Positions 42,317 to 52,537 of a stretch of DNA of 64,000 bases are shown here, in pieces (within the stretch, counting starts at the first letter, position 1; each line of letters opens with the position of its first letter). The position numbers and the translations under genes were made by a program. The notes beneath the pieces were generated by a model that saw only the letters and a list, made by a program, of their open reading frames with translations, was not told where the DNA came from and did no database searches. This stretch comes from Alentia gelatinosa (Eukaryota > Annelida > Polychaeta > Phyllodocida > Polynoidae): contig OX465584.1 of NCBI GenBank assembly GCA_950022655.1, positions 51,566,723 to 51,630,722 on the forward strand, given 5' to 3'.

Positions 42317-44650
42317 TTTTTTTTAAATTTTTTTTTTTTTATTCCAACCACTTCTGCCGCTTTGGCAGATCTTCCACTGGAAGTTCGTTCATTGAAACAG
42401 TCATACATTTCTCAATATACAGGGGGCCATTGGCCAACATCAAAGATATCAGGGCATCAGAGTTATGGTATTGATGAGATGAAGGGATGATGGGGAGACA
42501 ATAAATTGACAGTAATTCACACAGTAAACTACCACCATGTACAATGACCTTCATCACAACATTAACTTCCAGTCGTAGGTGGAATACTTAGCTTTGGTGT
42601 GCATTTTGAACTCCTTTTTTGAGTTTGACTTCTGAACTGCGATGTCAAGTTCATCCCATAGTTTAGCCCCCCTGTAAAACGGTGATCTCAGGAATAGGCT
42701 GGTGTGCACTCCAACCTGCAAGAACTTCATCTTATCATCGCTCCTCATTCTACGGACTCGATTATCTATTCTATCCACCTTTATGGACAATTTATACATC
42801 ATCAATAGAAGCTGTACATTTCTACGGGCATCGAGATAGTCGATCCCGAGTCTAGCATGTAACTCATCCACCCTTTGCTTGTATACACATGTCTTGGTTA
42901 TCACCCAAAGTGCCCTGTTTTGCATGGTTTGAATCGCATTTATATCAACCTGTCGGCCACTATCAAACAAGAACCCGCAATATTCGAGAATCGGTCTTAT
43001 TACAGTAATATATATGCGTCTCGCCACATCTTGGCTTGTTACGCAAATCACCTAACTTAAAGATTCTAGAATTGGAACTCCTCACCACATTTTTTTTAGG
43101 TGCTCCGAGAAGTTTAAACCAATGTCAACTATCACACCTAGATACTTATAACTACAAACTTCGTTTAGCTTGCTACCCAAGCACTCCAGATCCAGACCAG
43201 GCAGGTACCGCTTAGTTCTGCATGACGCATACCACGCTGATTTGGTTTTCCTGGTATTTAGGCTCATACTGTTTGTTACGCACCAATTACAAACTTCATT
43301 CAAGGCTATCTGTAGACATTCTTCAGCCACCATTGCATCACGTTTGGCCACATAAAGTACAAGATCATCCGCATATTGTATATACGAACAATCCCTAACC
43401 CCTTGACACATATCGTTAACAAAAATGATGAATAGGACTGGTCCGAGGACCAACCCCTGGGGCACTCCAAAACCCACCTCCATTGCTGCAGATAGGTGAT
43501 CATTTACGAACACATGTTGCTTACGTCCATCCAAGTAGTTCCCCACCCAGTTTGTAATCTCTGGATGAATTCTGAATTTCCCAACTAGTTTTGCCACTAA
43601 GAATGGGTGCGGGTGGGATGTCGAATGCCTTTTTCAGGTTGACATAGCAGACCGCCACTGGCAGCCCACTATCCCGAGCCTGGAAAAGGTCACCAACATA
43701 CTCGAAGACCGCATCGGCGGTCCCCAGACCATTCCTAAAACCATACTGGTGCTCGGAGAGCACTCCCTCCTTGTCAAGCTGCTCGCATAGCAACTTGTGC
43801 ACAACCTTTTCAAGAACCTTTGCAGGACAAGGTATCAACGACACCAGTCTCCAGTTAGAAATATCTAGGCGATTACCCCCTTTAGGTATAGGTATTACTG
43901 TGCTGGTCTTCCACGCCTTAGGTACAATCCCCTTACATAGTGAGACGTTAAACAATTGAGTATAATCTGAAATTAAGATTAGCATGCTATCTCGAACAAC
44001 CCTCGTGGAGACTCCTGTAATGCCCAAACTTTTACTGATTTCAATGTCCTTGACCAACTTTACCACGTCCTCCTTAGCTACAATGATATCAGCGCGAAAT
44101 CCTACCCCCCGCAGTTCATTTAACTCCTTCATAAGTTTAACGTAACCTGCCTTATCTCTATCATCAAAAAGCACCTTACCTATTTCAGAGAAAAATTTAT
44201 TAAAGTAATCTGCTGTTTCATCCCTTGGTACCTGTTGGCCCGATACCTGATCAATAAGAGCACATTCATTTCTCTTTCCTCCCGTATTAAAAAGATTGTC
44301 TATTAATCGCCAGAATTCCTGGGGCCTTTTTGCTTCGTTATTCAATTGTTCCCTACAAAAACTTCCCCTCGCACTTCTTAGATCCCGACGTGTCTCTCCA
44401 CTCATTTTTTTGGCCGTACTTAGATTTTCCTTGTTACCCATCAGTCTATATTGCTCTATTAGCCTCCTCCTTTCCTCAATTTTGTGATACACTTCTTCCG
44501 TAACCCACGGGTCCTTACTTTTCACAAATTTATATTTCCTGACAGGGCAATACTCATCCAAATACTTCACTATATTCCCTAAAATTATTTCCCACATGCC
44601 ATCCGGGTCATCTGATGACCAAAAATCACCCCAATCCATGTTCGACAGAT
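42317..44650 (-). mobile_element. LINE inserted in the Polinton, 5'-truncated, with AAACC duplication
   Basis: Flanked by AAACC at 42312-42316 and 44651-44655, with an A/T-rich tail at 42317-42340 (poly(A) on minus). The minus-strand ORF from 44639 starts in the linker before RT (PWVTEEVYHKIEERRRL, FWRLIDNLFN) and has the RT blocks VIPIPKGGNRLDISNWR and YGFRNGLGTADAVF. After a frameshift near 43615 come FGVPQGLVLGPVLFI and the catalytic YADDLVL (about 43385). A third frame (43051-42554) carries the C-terminal region. The endonuclease is lost by 5' truncation. YADD is intact, but the frame is broken at least twice. Confidence 0.85.
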
Positions 44651-44689
44651 AAACCTGAGAAAGTTTATCGCCAAGTCTACTCTACCCAT

Positions 44690-45237
44690 GATAAAACATA
44701 AGTCGTTATTCACTGCTTTTCCTGTCTGTCTAGCAATAGTTGAAACCTGTCCACCATCTCTAGGCTTTTTAAATATCACATTATACTCTGTATTGAGAGA
44801 AATTGTACGTGCATGTTTCCCTGATTCAAAAATATTCTGAGAGATAAAATACACGCTAATACCCCTATGGTGAGACCCCACTGTGAACAGTTTCTGAATC
44901 TCTAAATGTTAACTACTTCCTTCATCAGATCATCAAGTACAATTAAACAATGTTCATTATTAACAAAGGAGTCTATAGTATGTGAATTAGGAAGACCTTC
45001 ATGAAATTCTATATCATTTATCTTGCTCCTTATCTTTTTGTACACATTCTGGTATACAGAATAACAGAACAGTATTTTTTTAGGGTAATCACCGTTCTGG
45101 TACATCACATGTCTCCTCTTTAGTATATTCATAACAAAAAATGTTTTACCACACTTAGATGGTCCGCTTATACATAATGTTGATGCTGGTTTAAGGAATA
45201 ACTCATTCCTTGTAATCTTCTTCACAAAATCGGTCAT
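44690..45237 (-). pseudogene. Polinton packaging ATPase, right copy (frameshifted, C-terminus deleted)
   Basis: The minus-strand N-terminal half (45237-44902) is nearly identical to the left copy, with the same Walker A and B motifs and the same TAG-frameshift joint near 44900. The second half starts GSHHRGISVYF (about 44881), but after STIARQTGK the sequence jumps straight to the next gene, a deletion of roughly 155 bases relative to the left copy. So neither copy is complete: left has both halves but a shift; right has the shift and a deletion. Confidence 0.85.
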
Positions 45238-45399
45238 TATCAAAACGTACACGTAAAATGTGTACTCGAACCTTAGCTAGTATGTCGTGTGCACATTCAC
45301 CCTCATCAGGGTAGCATTTAATATGTACTCAAGCACTAAATATGTACTGGAACATTCAAGGATGACCCCACCCATATGTACTCACACTCAACTAATCCC

Positions 45400-45796
45400 T
45401 GTCTCCCTGCTTCGAAAATGTTCTGAGAGATAAAGTACACACTAATACCCATAAGGTGAGATCCTACTGTAAACAGTTTCTGTATCTCTAAATTATAACT
45501 ACTTCCTTCATCAAATCATCGAGCACAATCAAGCAATGTTCATTATTAACGAAAGGGTTTAGAGTATGTGAATTAGAGATACCTTTGTGAAATTCAATAT
45601 CAACAATTTTGCTCCTCATTTCCTCATATACCTTTTTGAATACTGAGTAACAGAACAGGATTTCTTTAGGGTAATCACCATTCTGGTACATCACATGTCT
45701 CATCTTCAACAAGTTCATAACAAAAACTGTTTTACCACACTTAGATGGTTCGCATATACATAATGTAGACGCTGGTTTAAGTGAGAGTTCATTCCT
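45400..45796 (-). pseudogene. Third packaging-ATPase fragment from another Polinton
   Basis: The minus-strand frame 45799-45488 (MRNELSLKPASTLCIC, then GKTVFVMNLLKMR, LIVLDDLM) is a diverged relative of the other two ATPase copies. It is followed by a second-half piece (about 45480-45400) that stops at the edge of the Polinton inverted repeat. It shows the same stop-and-shift after Walker B. The Polinton at 31466-45399 therefore abuts, or was inserted into, an older Polinton ATPase gene. The other edge is cut by the tyrosine-recombinase element at 45797. Confidence 0.75.
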
Positions 45797-46164
45797 CATT
45801 ACCCTTTACCCTGAACACAAGAGGAGGAGAGTCTAGAGTGGGATATAAAATTTATTTTAATTTTATGAAACCAATTAGACATGAGCTATTTATACAATGG
45901 TAGAAATATCGTGATGGATAAACATATCCAGATTGGTAGATATGATATGATAAGAATATTCATATTGGTAAATATGATATGATAAGGTAGTACATATTGG
46001 TAAATATGATACAAAGATATACATATTGGTAAATATGATATATGATAAGAAGATACATATTGAAGAATACATATGGTAATTGACAGGTGTCAATTATGGT
46101 ATAGGTATACGAGTATTATGAAATAATACGTATATGTATTTGTATAATATGTATAAAATAACCC
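45797..46164. repeat. Direct repeat B2 of the tyrosine-recombinase element
   Basis: A 368-bp copy that begins CATTACCCTTTACCCTGAAC. It is very similar to 46389-46758, with only small differences such as GGGATATAAAA versus GGGATAAATAAAA. Edges are not TG...CA, which argues against LTRs. It holds repeated ACATATTGGTAAATATGATA words. Confidence 0.75.
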
Positions 46165-46388
46165 CTACGATAGTAGGAAGAGAGGAGAGGGTGGGTGGGA
46201 GAAATTGTAGAGTACGTCCATACGTGGTGAAGAAAAGCAGGAGAATGGGAAGAGGCGAGTGTAGTGGTGTACCACGTGACCGCGTGGTTCACGTGGCCTA
46301 CACGAGGGGGCGAGCAGGGAGCGCTAGTAGGAGGGGAGTGCGTCAGGTGGAGCAATGACTGCCCCTGACCCTACGGCCATGGGCTACC

Positions 46389-46758
46389 CATTACCCTTTA
46401 CCCTGAACACAAGAGGAGGAGATTCTAGAGTGGGATAAATAAAATTTATTTTAATTTTATGAAACCAATTAGACATGAGATATTTATACAATGGTAGAAA
46501 TATCGTAATGGATAAACATATCCATATTGGTAGATATGATATGATAAAAATATTCATATTGGTAAATATGATATGATAAGGTAGTACATATTGGTAAATA
46601 TGATACAAAGATATACATATTGGTAAATATGATATATGATAAGAAGATACATATTGAAGAATACATATGGTAATTGACAGGTGTCAATTATGGTATAGGT
46701 ATACGAGTATTATGAAAAAATACGTATATGTATTTGTATAATATGTATAAAATAACCC
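46389..46758. repeat. Direct repeat B1 of the tyrosine-recombinase element
   Basis: A 370-bp partner of 45797-46164 in the same orientation, separated by a 224-bp spacer containing GTACCACGTGACCGCG and GGGAGCGCTAGTAGG words. It ends about 50 bases beyond the recombinase stop codon. Confidence 0.75.
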
Positions 46759-46808
46759 AAAAATACCATGAAAGGTGAGTGGTGGGTGGGAAGAAAAAAG
46801 TTTGTAAA

Positions 46809-47183
46809 TCACTTGTTGATGGATTTGATAAGTGATTTGTTCACCTCAGTGGCATTCGCGTCCAGGATGTAGCTCCTGTGAGTGTTTGAGCGCCACCCCC
46901 CGTAACGTTGAATTGACAGTTCTGGTACCCCTGCCTGGAAGGCCTGGGTGGCAGTGGCCTTTCTCAGGCTGTGTAAGGTGTAGGTCTTTGGGGGGTGGCC
47001 GGCCTCGGTGATTAGTCTAGTCCATTGTTTGGTTAACGACCGGGTCGTTATCGGCGTCCTGTCTTCGTTCATGAGGAACGAGTCCTGATCGGATCGCGTG
47101 GGGACTGCCGCGGTCATTTCCCTCACGGCCGTGATGGGGCATGTGGCCGGCTCCGGTGAGGGTTGGAGGGCCACCCGTTTCAC
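46809..47183 (-). pseudogene. Tyrosine recombinase C-terminal fragment
   Basis: A 124-residue minus-strand frame with TYTLHSLRKATATQAFQAG, then LSIQRYGGWRSNTHRSYI. It carries HxxR, the G-W-R-S turn with its histidine, and the final tyrosine, which are the box II residues of tyrosine recombinases as used by DIRS/Ngaro retrotransposons. The upstream catalytic arginine region is lost at the LINE junction (47184). Confidence 0.75.
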
Positions 47184-49800
47184 GATTACAGAAACATGGC
47201 TTAAGGAACATCATGCGTTTAACCTACTCCATATTGAAAACCTATTTTTAACACGATTAGACAGAAACTATGAGGAAGAAAAGATGGGAGGAGGCATTGC
47301 TCTCTATGCTAAAAACAGCATTCAACCATACTTTACAAAGATACTAACACTTCCACGCCGAAATATGAAATATTAACCTGCACGGTCTTAGAACCACTAA
47401 AAAAGAGATTATTAATAATCTTGGTTTATCAACCCCCTCATAAAAACACCAAGGCTTGCTATGATTACTTGAGTAAAATAGTATCAGATGAAGAATTTAA
47501 TAACAATGAAATATGGATCCAAGGGGGTTTAAACGTTAATACAAATACCAGGATGAGTCCCAAGTATAGGATATTAAAGTCTTTTCTGACTAAAAATAAC
47601 CTCAGACAACTAGAAACACTTGACCCCTTCATATACAATAATGGGAAAAGCAAAATTGACCATTTCTATACTAATAGCAAACAAGTTATGAAATCTGGAA
47701 ATTTGAACTACTATATTTTGGACCATGTGGCTATCTATGCGCAACGCAAACATACACAGACTAAATTAGAAAAAAATGTAGTGACTGGAAGAAATTTTAA
47801 TAAAATGAATGAAATGTGTATGTCCTGACGATGAAAGGGATTTAAACACAGACCTAGAAAACCATATTTATGCCTTACTAAACTCTGTCTGCCCCATAAG
47901 GAACTTTACAATAACAACAAAAGGGGGTCTGGAGCTACCTAAATCAATAAGAAACTTGATTGACCACAGAGCGTCTCTATTAAAAGAACTAAAAAAACTA
48001 GACATGTAGATAAAGATACACTACTAGAAATTAGAAGACTGAGGAAAAGAGTTAATAGGGAAATAAGAGCCCATAGAGCAAGCCAGGTTGCTGAAAAACT
48101 GAATGCTAATAAAAAGAACCCTAAAAGACTATGAAGGGTATTAAACGAGATATGGGAGCCGAGATCAAATAATGAAAGTCTGTACAAACAATGTGCCATG
48201 AATAATGATCAGAGTATAACCGACATAGCAGATAGTATGAACGGCTATTTCGCTAATATTGGTCTAAACATCTTAACTTTACTTGGGCGAGTTGAAGATG
48301 ATGCTAGCACAACAGAATATGATTATAATCCTAACGGTCTAACTCCTAAGGAAGTATCATTTACAGAAGTATTGAAAATAATAAAGAATATTGATGCTAA
48401 CAAAGCAACTGGCCTAAAGTGTCTCAACTCTGGCCAACTCCAAAGGATCCTAATATGTAACCCCTAAATCGTCGTGAATATGATAAACATGGTAATGACC
48501 ATATATATCTTCCCTAAATCACTTCAACATGGAACCATTACTCCCCTGCCTAAATCGGGAACTCTAACAGAATTCTCTAACTGGCTCCTCATCACTGTCG
48601 TGCCTACAATGTCAAAACTATTTTAAAAGGCGATTCAATTTCAAATTATCACACCTTTAATGGAAAATAATTTGATACATAAAAACCAATTTGGCTTCAT
48701 GCCAGGTAGATCCACCAACCAAGCAATCTTCCACTTGGTTACTGTTTTGAACGATGCAATGAACAGGAAAACTGTCAGCATGTGTACATTTGTCGACCTG
48801 CGAAAGGTGGTCGACAGCGTCTGTCATAAAATTCTTTATAAAAAACTGCAAATTTTTGGTCTAACAAACGAGTTTGTTAAGCTAATCAAATCATACTTGG
48901 ATGGTTGCACACAATCGATTAAAATCGGTAATACCTATCTGGGAAAAAACCTATTACATGCGGAGTACCACCATGCTCAGTTCTGGGCCCCACATTATTT
49001 ATAATGTTCGTGAATGATCTGTTTCGAGTCATCCAAAACAGTACTGCACTGATGTATGCAGATGACTTAGTTTTAGTCTTTAAAAGCACTGATATAAAAG
49101 AGTCTGTACTTCAGATGCAGGAAGATCTAGATAGCATCCAAAAATGGATGAAGGATAACAAGTTGCTCATCAACACAACAAAAACAGTACAAATGTGGAT
49201 AAGACAAAATCTAAAAGACAACAAAATGAGAACAAATTTATTGGATGATACGATCCTGCACAGAGTATACCAATTCAATTATCTTGGCATTACAATAGAT
49301 AGTAGATTGACTTTTAAACATCAAGTAAACAAAATAATAGCAGAATCAAGGCTAAAGACACAGAAACTATACCTGTTGAAGTACTTGATGCCTAGGGAAA
49401 CAAGAATAGCCATAATGAAACAGTGTATTCTTCCAATATATGACTATGTGGATTATTTATACCTAAGTTGTACAAATACGGACATCCAACATTTAGATGT
49501 TTTGTTCCATCACTGTATGCGAGCAGCAATAGGCACAAGATATGTAAGAGAAAACTCAATACCTGAATAATATCAACTCTGCTTATTACGGCCGCTAAAA
49601 TACAGAAGAATGGTACACTTGCTAATGATGGTGCGATGGTGGTCAAATGACCCAGCACATAGGGACTCTAGAAATAAAACAATGAGAAGACAGCAGAAAA
49701 TAGTACTAAAGGTAAACGCTCCAAGAACGGAAAAATACAGGAAATCCCCGCTATATCTGGGTATCCCTATATGGGACAAATCCATTGGATTCAGCATGTG
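47184..49800 (+). pseudogene. LINE with endonuclease and reverse transcriptase, plus strand
   Basis: Starts inside an apurinic-type endonuclease (ITETWLKEHH; GGGIALYAKN near 47290). The DFN catalytic block is altered (IWIQGGLNVN, near 47515) and the final DHVAIYAQ is near 47730. The RT linker and the start block DANKATGLKCLNSGQ (about 48390) follow, then NQFGFMPGRSTNQA (about 48690), a DLRKVVD block (about 48800), YADDLVLVF (about 49060) and FNYLGITIDSRL. It ends with the YRKSPLYLGIPIWDKS tail near 49770. Several stops and shifts are present, so it is inactive. It truncates the tyrosine-recombinase gene on its left. Confidence 0.85.
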
Positions 49801-50097
49801 ACAATACCCCTGTATGCTAAATATTATGTCCCTATCACCAATATCTAGAGAGATATTGTAATAAGTCTATTCATCTGTGCTAATCATTATGTGGTGCCAT
49901 GCCTCCTACTGTTTTCTATATAGTCGATTTGCTCAAATTCAATCTTAATTTGACTAGACTTTCCTCCATAATTCTTGAACTACTTGACCGATTTAAAAAA
50001 ATCAAATATCTTTGTGATCCTCTCTTTCCAGGCTATCTTGTGCATATAATATTCTAATTATAGATATGAAATTCAATTTTTCATTCTCCTAGCTACT
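49801..50097. other. No gene seen
   Basis: AT-rich flank between the LINE and the minisatellite. No clear LINE tail or target duplication was identified. Confidence 0.4.
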
Positions 50098-51745
50098 GTA
50101 GACTGGCCTCAGTCCCTGTGTCCTACCCCTCTGCCCATAGACTGCCCTCAATCCTGGTGTCCTCCCCCTCTTCCTGTGGACTGATCTCAGTCTCTGTGTC
50201 CTACCCCTCCCCATGTAGACTGGCCTCAGTCCTGGGCCCTGTTTTTCAATCGTGACAGTCCTAAGTTGAGACCGTTTGACGGGCAAAGTGTTTTTCAGTT
50301 GTGACGATCTTGACCCTTTAAAGACGGGGGTCTGTGGCAGAGCCCTGTTGGTTGGGGTGGGTACTTGGGACTGGTATCATAAGTGAAATGATCTCAAAAA
50401 CGATCTTAATATTTTTCTCAGGTACTAAAACTTATTCAAATTACAAAATATTTAGAGCGGAGGGTACCAATAATCTGACATACCTATGTCCCAAATTTTA
50501 TAGTTTCCCTCTGATTATCAAGACCGGAAATTTGAAAAATTCAGGCACTGCACCGCTCAGGCAGCTTGCGTATAACCTACTGCAATACTCGCTTTTTATC
50601 TGTCAAGGTCGGTCCATATATATTTATAAGAAGCAACACCCATTCAAAAAGCAAAACATGTCTCAATTATGGAATACTCAACAGAAAAGGATTGGATCAA
50701 ATGGACATGGCCAATTATTCGATGTATATGTGATGTAATTCGAATAAGGATAATTGCCTCAAATCAATAATTTCCGATTGCAGAATGTTGTACCTCGCAG
50801 GAAATAATCACTAGGGATCTCAAGTTAAGATCGTTTTAGTTGAGATCCACTGTGGCTAGTTGAGACCACGTCTAAAAACCACTTTCCGCCATTGATCTCA
50901 AAAACGGTCTCCAAATCCCTCACAGATGTTAGCAGATCCCAACTTAAGATAATCACGACTGAAAAACACCCCGCTGGTGTTCTACTCCTCCCCCTTTAGA
51001 CTTGCCTCGGTCCCCATGTCCTACCCCTTTGCCTGTAGACTGGCCTCAGTTACTGTGTCCTACTCCTCCCCTGTATACTGGCCTCACCCTGTAGACTGGC
51101 CTCAGTCCCTGTGTCCTCCCCCTCCCCCTGTAGACTGGCCTCAGTCACTGTGTCCTCCCCCTACCCCTATAGACTGGTCTCAGTCCCTGTGTCCTCCCCC
51201 TCCCTCTGTAGACTGGTCTCAGTCCCTGTGTCCTACCCCTTCCCCTGTAGACTAGCCTCAGTCCCTGTGTCCCCCCCCCCCCCTCTGCCTGTAGACTGGC
51301 CTCAGTCCCTGTGTCCTCCCCCTCCCCCTGTAAACTGGTCTCAGTCCCTGTGTCCTCCCCCTACCCCTATAGACTGGTCTCAGCCCCTGTGTCCTCCCCC
51401 TTCCCCTGTAGACTGGCCTCAGTCCCTGTGTCCTACCCCTCCCCCTGTAGACTGGCCTCAGCCCCTGTGTCCTCCCCTTCCCCCTGTAGACTGGTCTCAG
51501 TCCCTGTGTCCTCCCCCTCCCCCTGTAGACTGGCCTCAGTCCCTGTGTCCTACCCCTCCCCCTGTAGACTGGCCTCAGTCCCTGTGTCCTCCCCCTCCCC
51601 CTGTAGACTGGCCTCAACCCCTGTGTCCTCCCCCTCCCCCTGTAGACTGGCCTCAGTCACCGCTTTACACCTCCACCCTGTCCCTGTGTCCTCCCAATCC
51701 GAGTGTAGACTGGCCTCAGTATCTGTGTCCTACCCTATTGTAAAT
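50098..51745. repeat. 39-bp minisatellite, split by a DNA element
   Basis: The unit is about 39 bp with core GTAGACTGGCCTCAGTCCCT followed by GTGTCCTCCCCCTCCCCCT, repeated at 50098-50235 and 50974-51745. Because 39 is a multiple of three it stays open in all frames, producing VDWPQSLCPPPPP-type false proteins. Variants such as ACTGGTCTCAG are interspersed. Confidence 0.95.
50236..50973. mobile_element. DNA element with inverted ends in the minisatellite
   Basis: The left end GTTTTTCAATCGTGACAGTC (near 50241) pairs with the right end GATAATCACGACTGAAAAAC (near 50967). CTGG at 50232-50235 and 50974-50977 flanks it, and removing the element and one CTGG restores the minisatellite unit. It carries further inner repeats of the type AGTTGAGAC/GTTGAGATCC. 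No transposase. The superfamily is not decided. Confidence 0.7.
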
Positions 51746-51812
51746 GTGATAATATACTGTATAAATTCCAGGGCATAAAGGACAGTCAACTTCGTTTATG
51801 GGGTAATATAGC

Positions 51813-52098
51813 TGTAGTATCCTTGTATACTATTGCATCTAATGTCTAATGTTTGGTCTCTATATGTGTGTTACTGTTAACATGACACACTTACTGTAAG
51901 CTGCTGCCATCTGTGAGCAACTCTAACAACTACTCATGTATGACCTCTATGTGGTATTTCTAGGAACAGGGGATTGTGACATACTTCTCTCTCTCTGTCC
52001 ATAGCCTTGGTACCATGAAGACATAGGAATAAATGCTGCCATAATAATCCACCATCATCCTGCCTTAGTTCCCATATTTCACATAATCATACACTACA
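51813..52098 (+). repeat. Gypsy 3 5' LTR
   Basis: Begins TGTAGTATCC and ends CATACACTACA, so it has TGTAGT/ACTACA inverted edges. An AATAAA lies at 52028-52033. It ends one base before the primer-binding-like TGGCGACGAGG. Confidence 0.95.
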
Positions 52099-52099
52099 A

Positions 52100-52110
52100 T
52101 GGCGACGAGG
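52100..52110 (+). promoter_or_regulatory. Primer-binding site of Gypsy 3
   Basis: TGGCGACGAGG directly follows the 5' LTR, as expected for the site where a tRNA 3' end primes minus-strand synthesis. The TGG start is complementary to a CCA end. The tRNA was not identified. Confidence 0.7.
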
Positions 52111-52537
52111 ATATTAAGAGGACCCACTGGAATATGATTTTGGCTACTTTTGTCAAACTTTTACCAACTTATTGTGTGATTTTGGATTTGGACTTTGGCA
52201 GTTTGGAACAGCATGGTGTGATTTGGTAGTATTCCTTTGTGTGAGCAGATCCTGGTGTAAGCACATGGGTGATCCCCACATGTGGCTTTATATTCTACTC
52301 TAATATAACACCTACTACAGTGGTTTGGATACCCCTAATTACCAATTAGAGGGCACTGATAGTAAGGTTTGGATTATATCTACAATATTTTCATAATGTT
52401 ATGGCTATGTGGACATTGGGCATCTTCAAGGTAGGCCAGTTACACTTTATACATATAGTCCCCTGACAACTACAGACATTTGCTAAAGACGCTGCTTCTA
52501 CAGAAAAGGGACCTTTGGTCACTAATCCACAGACATT

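Larger units (their letters stand above)
31466..45399. mobile_element. Polinton/Maverick element with long gene-bearing inverted repeats
   Basis: The outer edges are inverted copies (GGGATTAGTTGAGTGTGAG at 31466; its reverse complement ends at 45399). Between them are hallmark Polinton genes: packaging ATPase, protein-primed DNA polymerase B (3' part), RVE integrase, major capsid protein and a minor-capsid-like fragment. PolB is on plus; capsid and integrase are on minus. The cysteine protease was not found. The copy is dead: most genes have frameshifts, polB lacks its 5' part, and a LINE and four MITEs are nested. No 6-bp target duplication was seen at the edges (TTAAGT versus TGTCTC), so one edge may be altered. 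Confidence 0.85.
45797..47183 (-). mobile_element. Tyrosine-recombinase retrotransposon 3' end with split direct repeats
   Basis: On the minus strand: a tyrosine recombinase C-terminus (47183-46809), then direct repeat 1 (46758-46389), a unique spacer (46388-46165) and direct repeat 2 (46164-45797). ORF-B1-A2-B2 is the 3' layout of PAT/Ngaro-type elements of the DIRS order. The 5' repeat A1 and the RT are missing, replaced by a LINE at 47184. Confidence 0.65.

Noticed and set aside
45797..46758. Short LTR element (TRIM) made of two 370-bp direct repeats
   Set aside because: Repeat edges lack TG...CA, there is no primer site or purine tract in the spacer, and a tyrosine recombinase lies directly upstream; split direct repeats explain it better.
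50977..51778. Proline/cysteine/tryptophan-rich frames of up to 210 codons
   Set aside because: Frames of a 39-bp minisatellite, open on both strands and without a start context; repeat, not protein.
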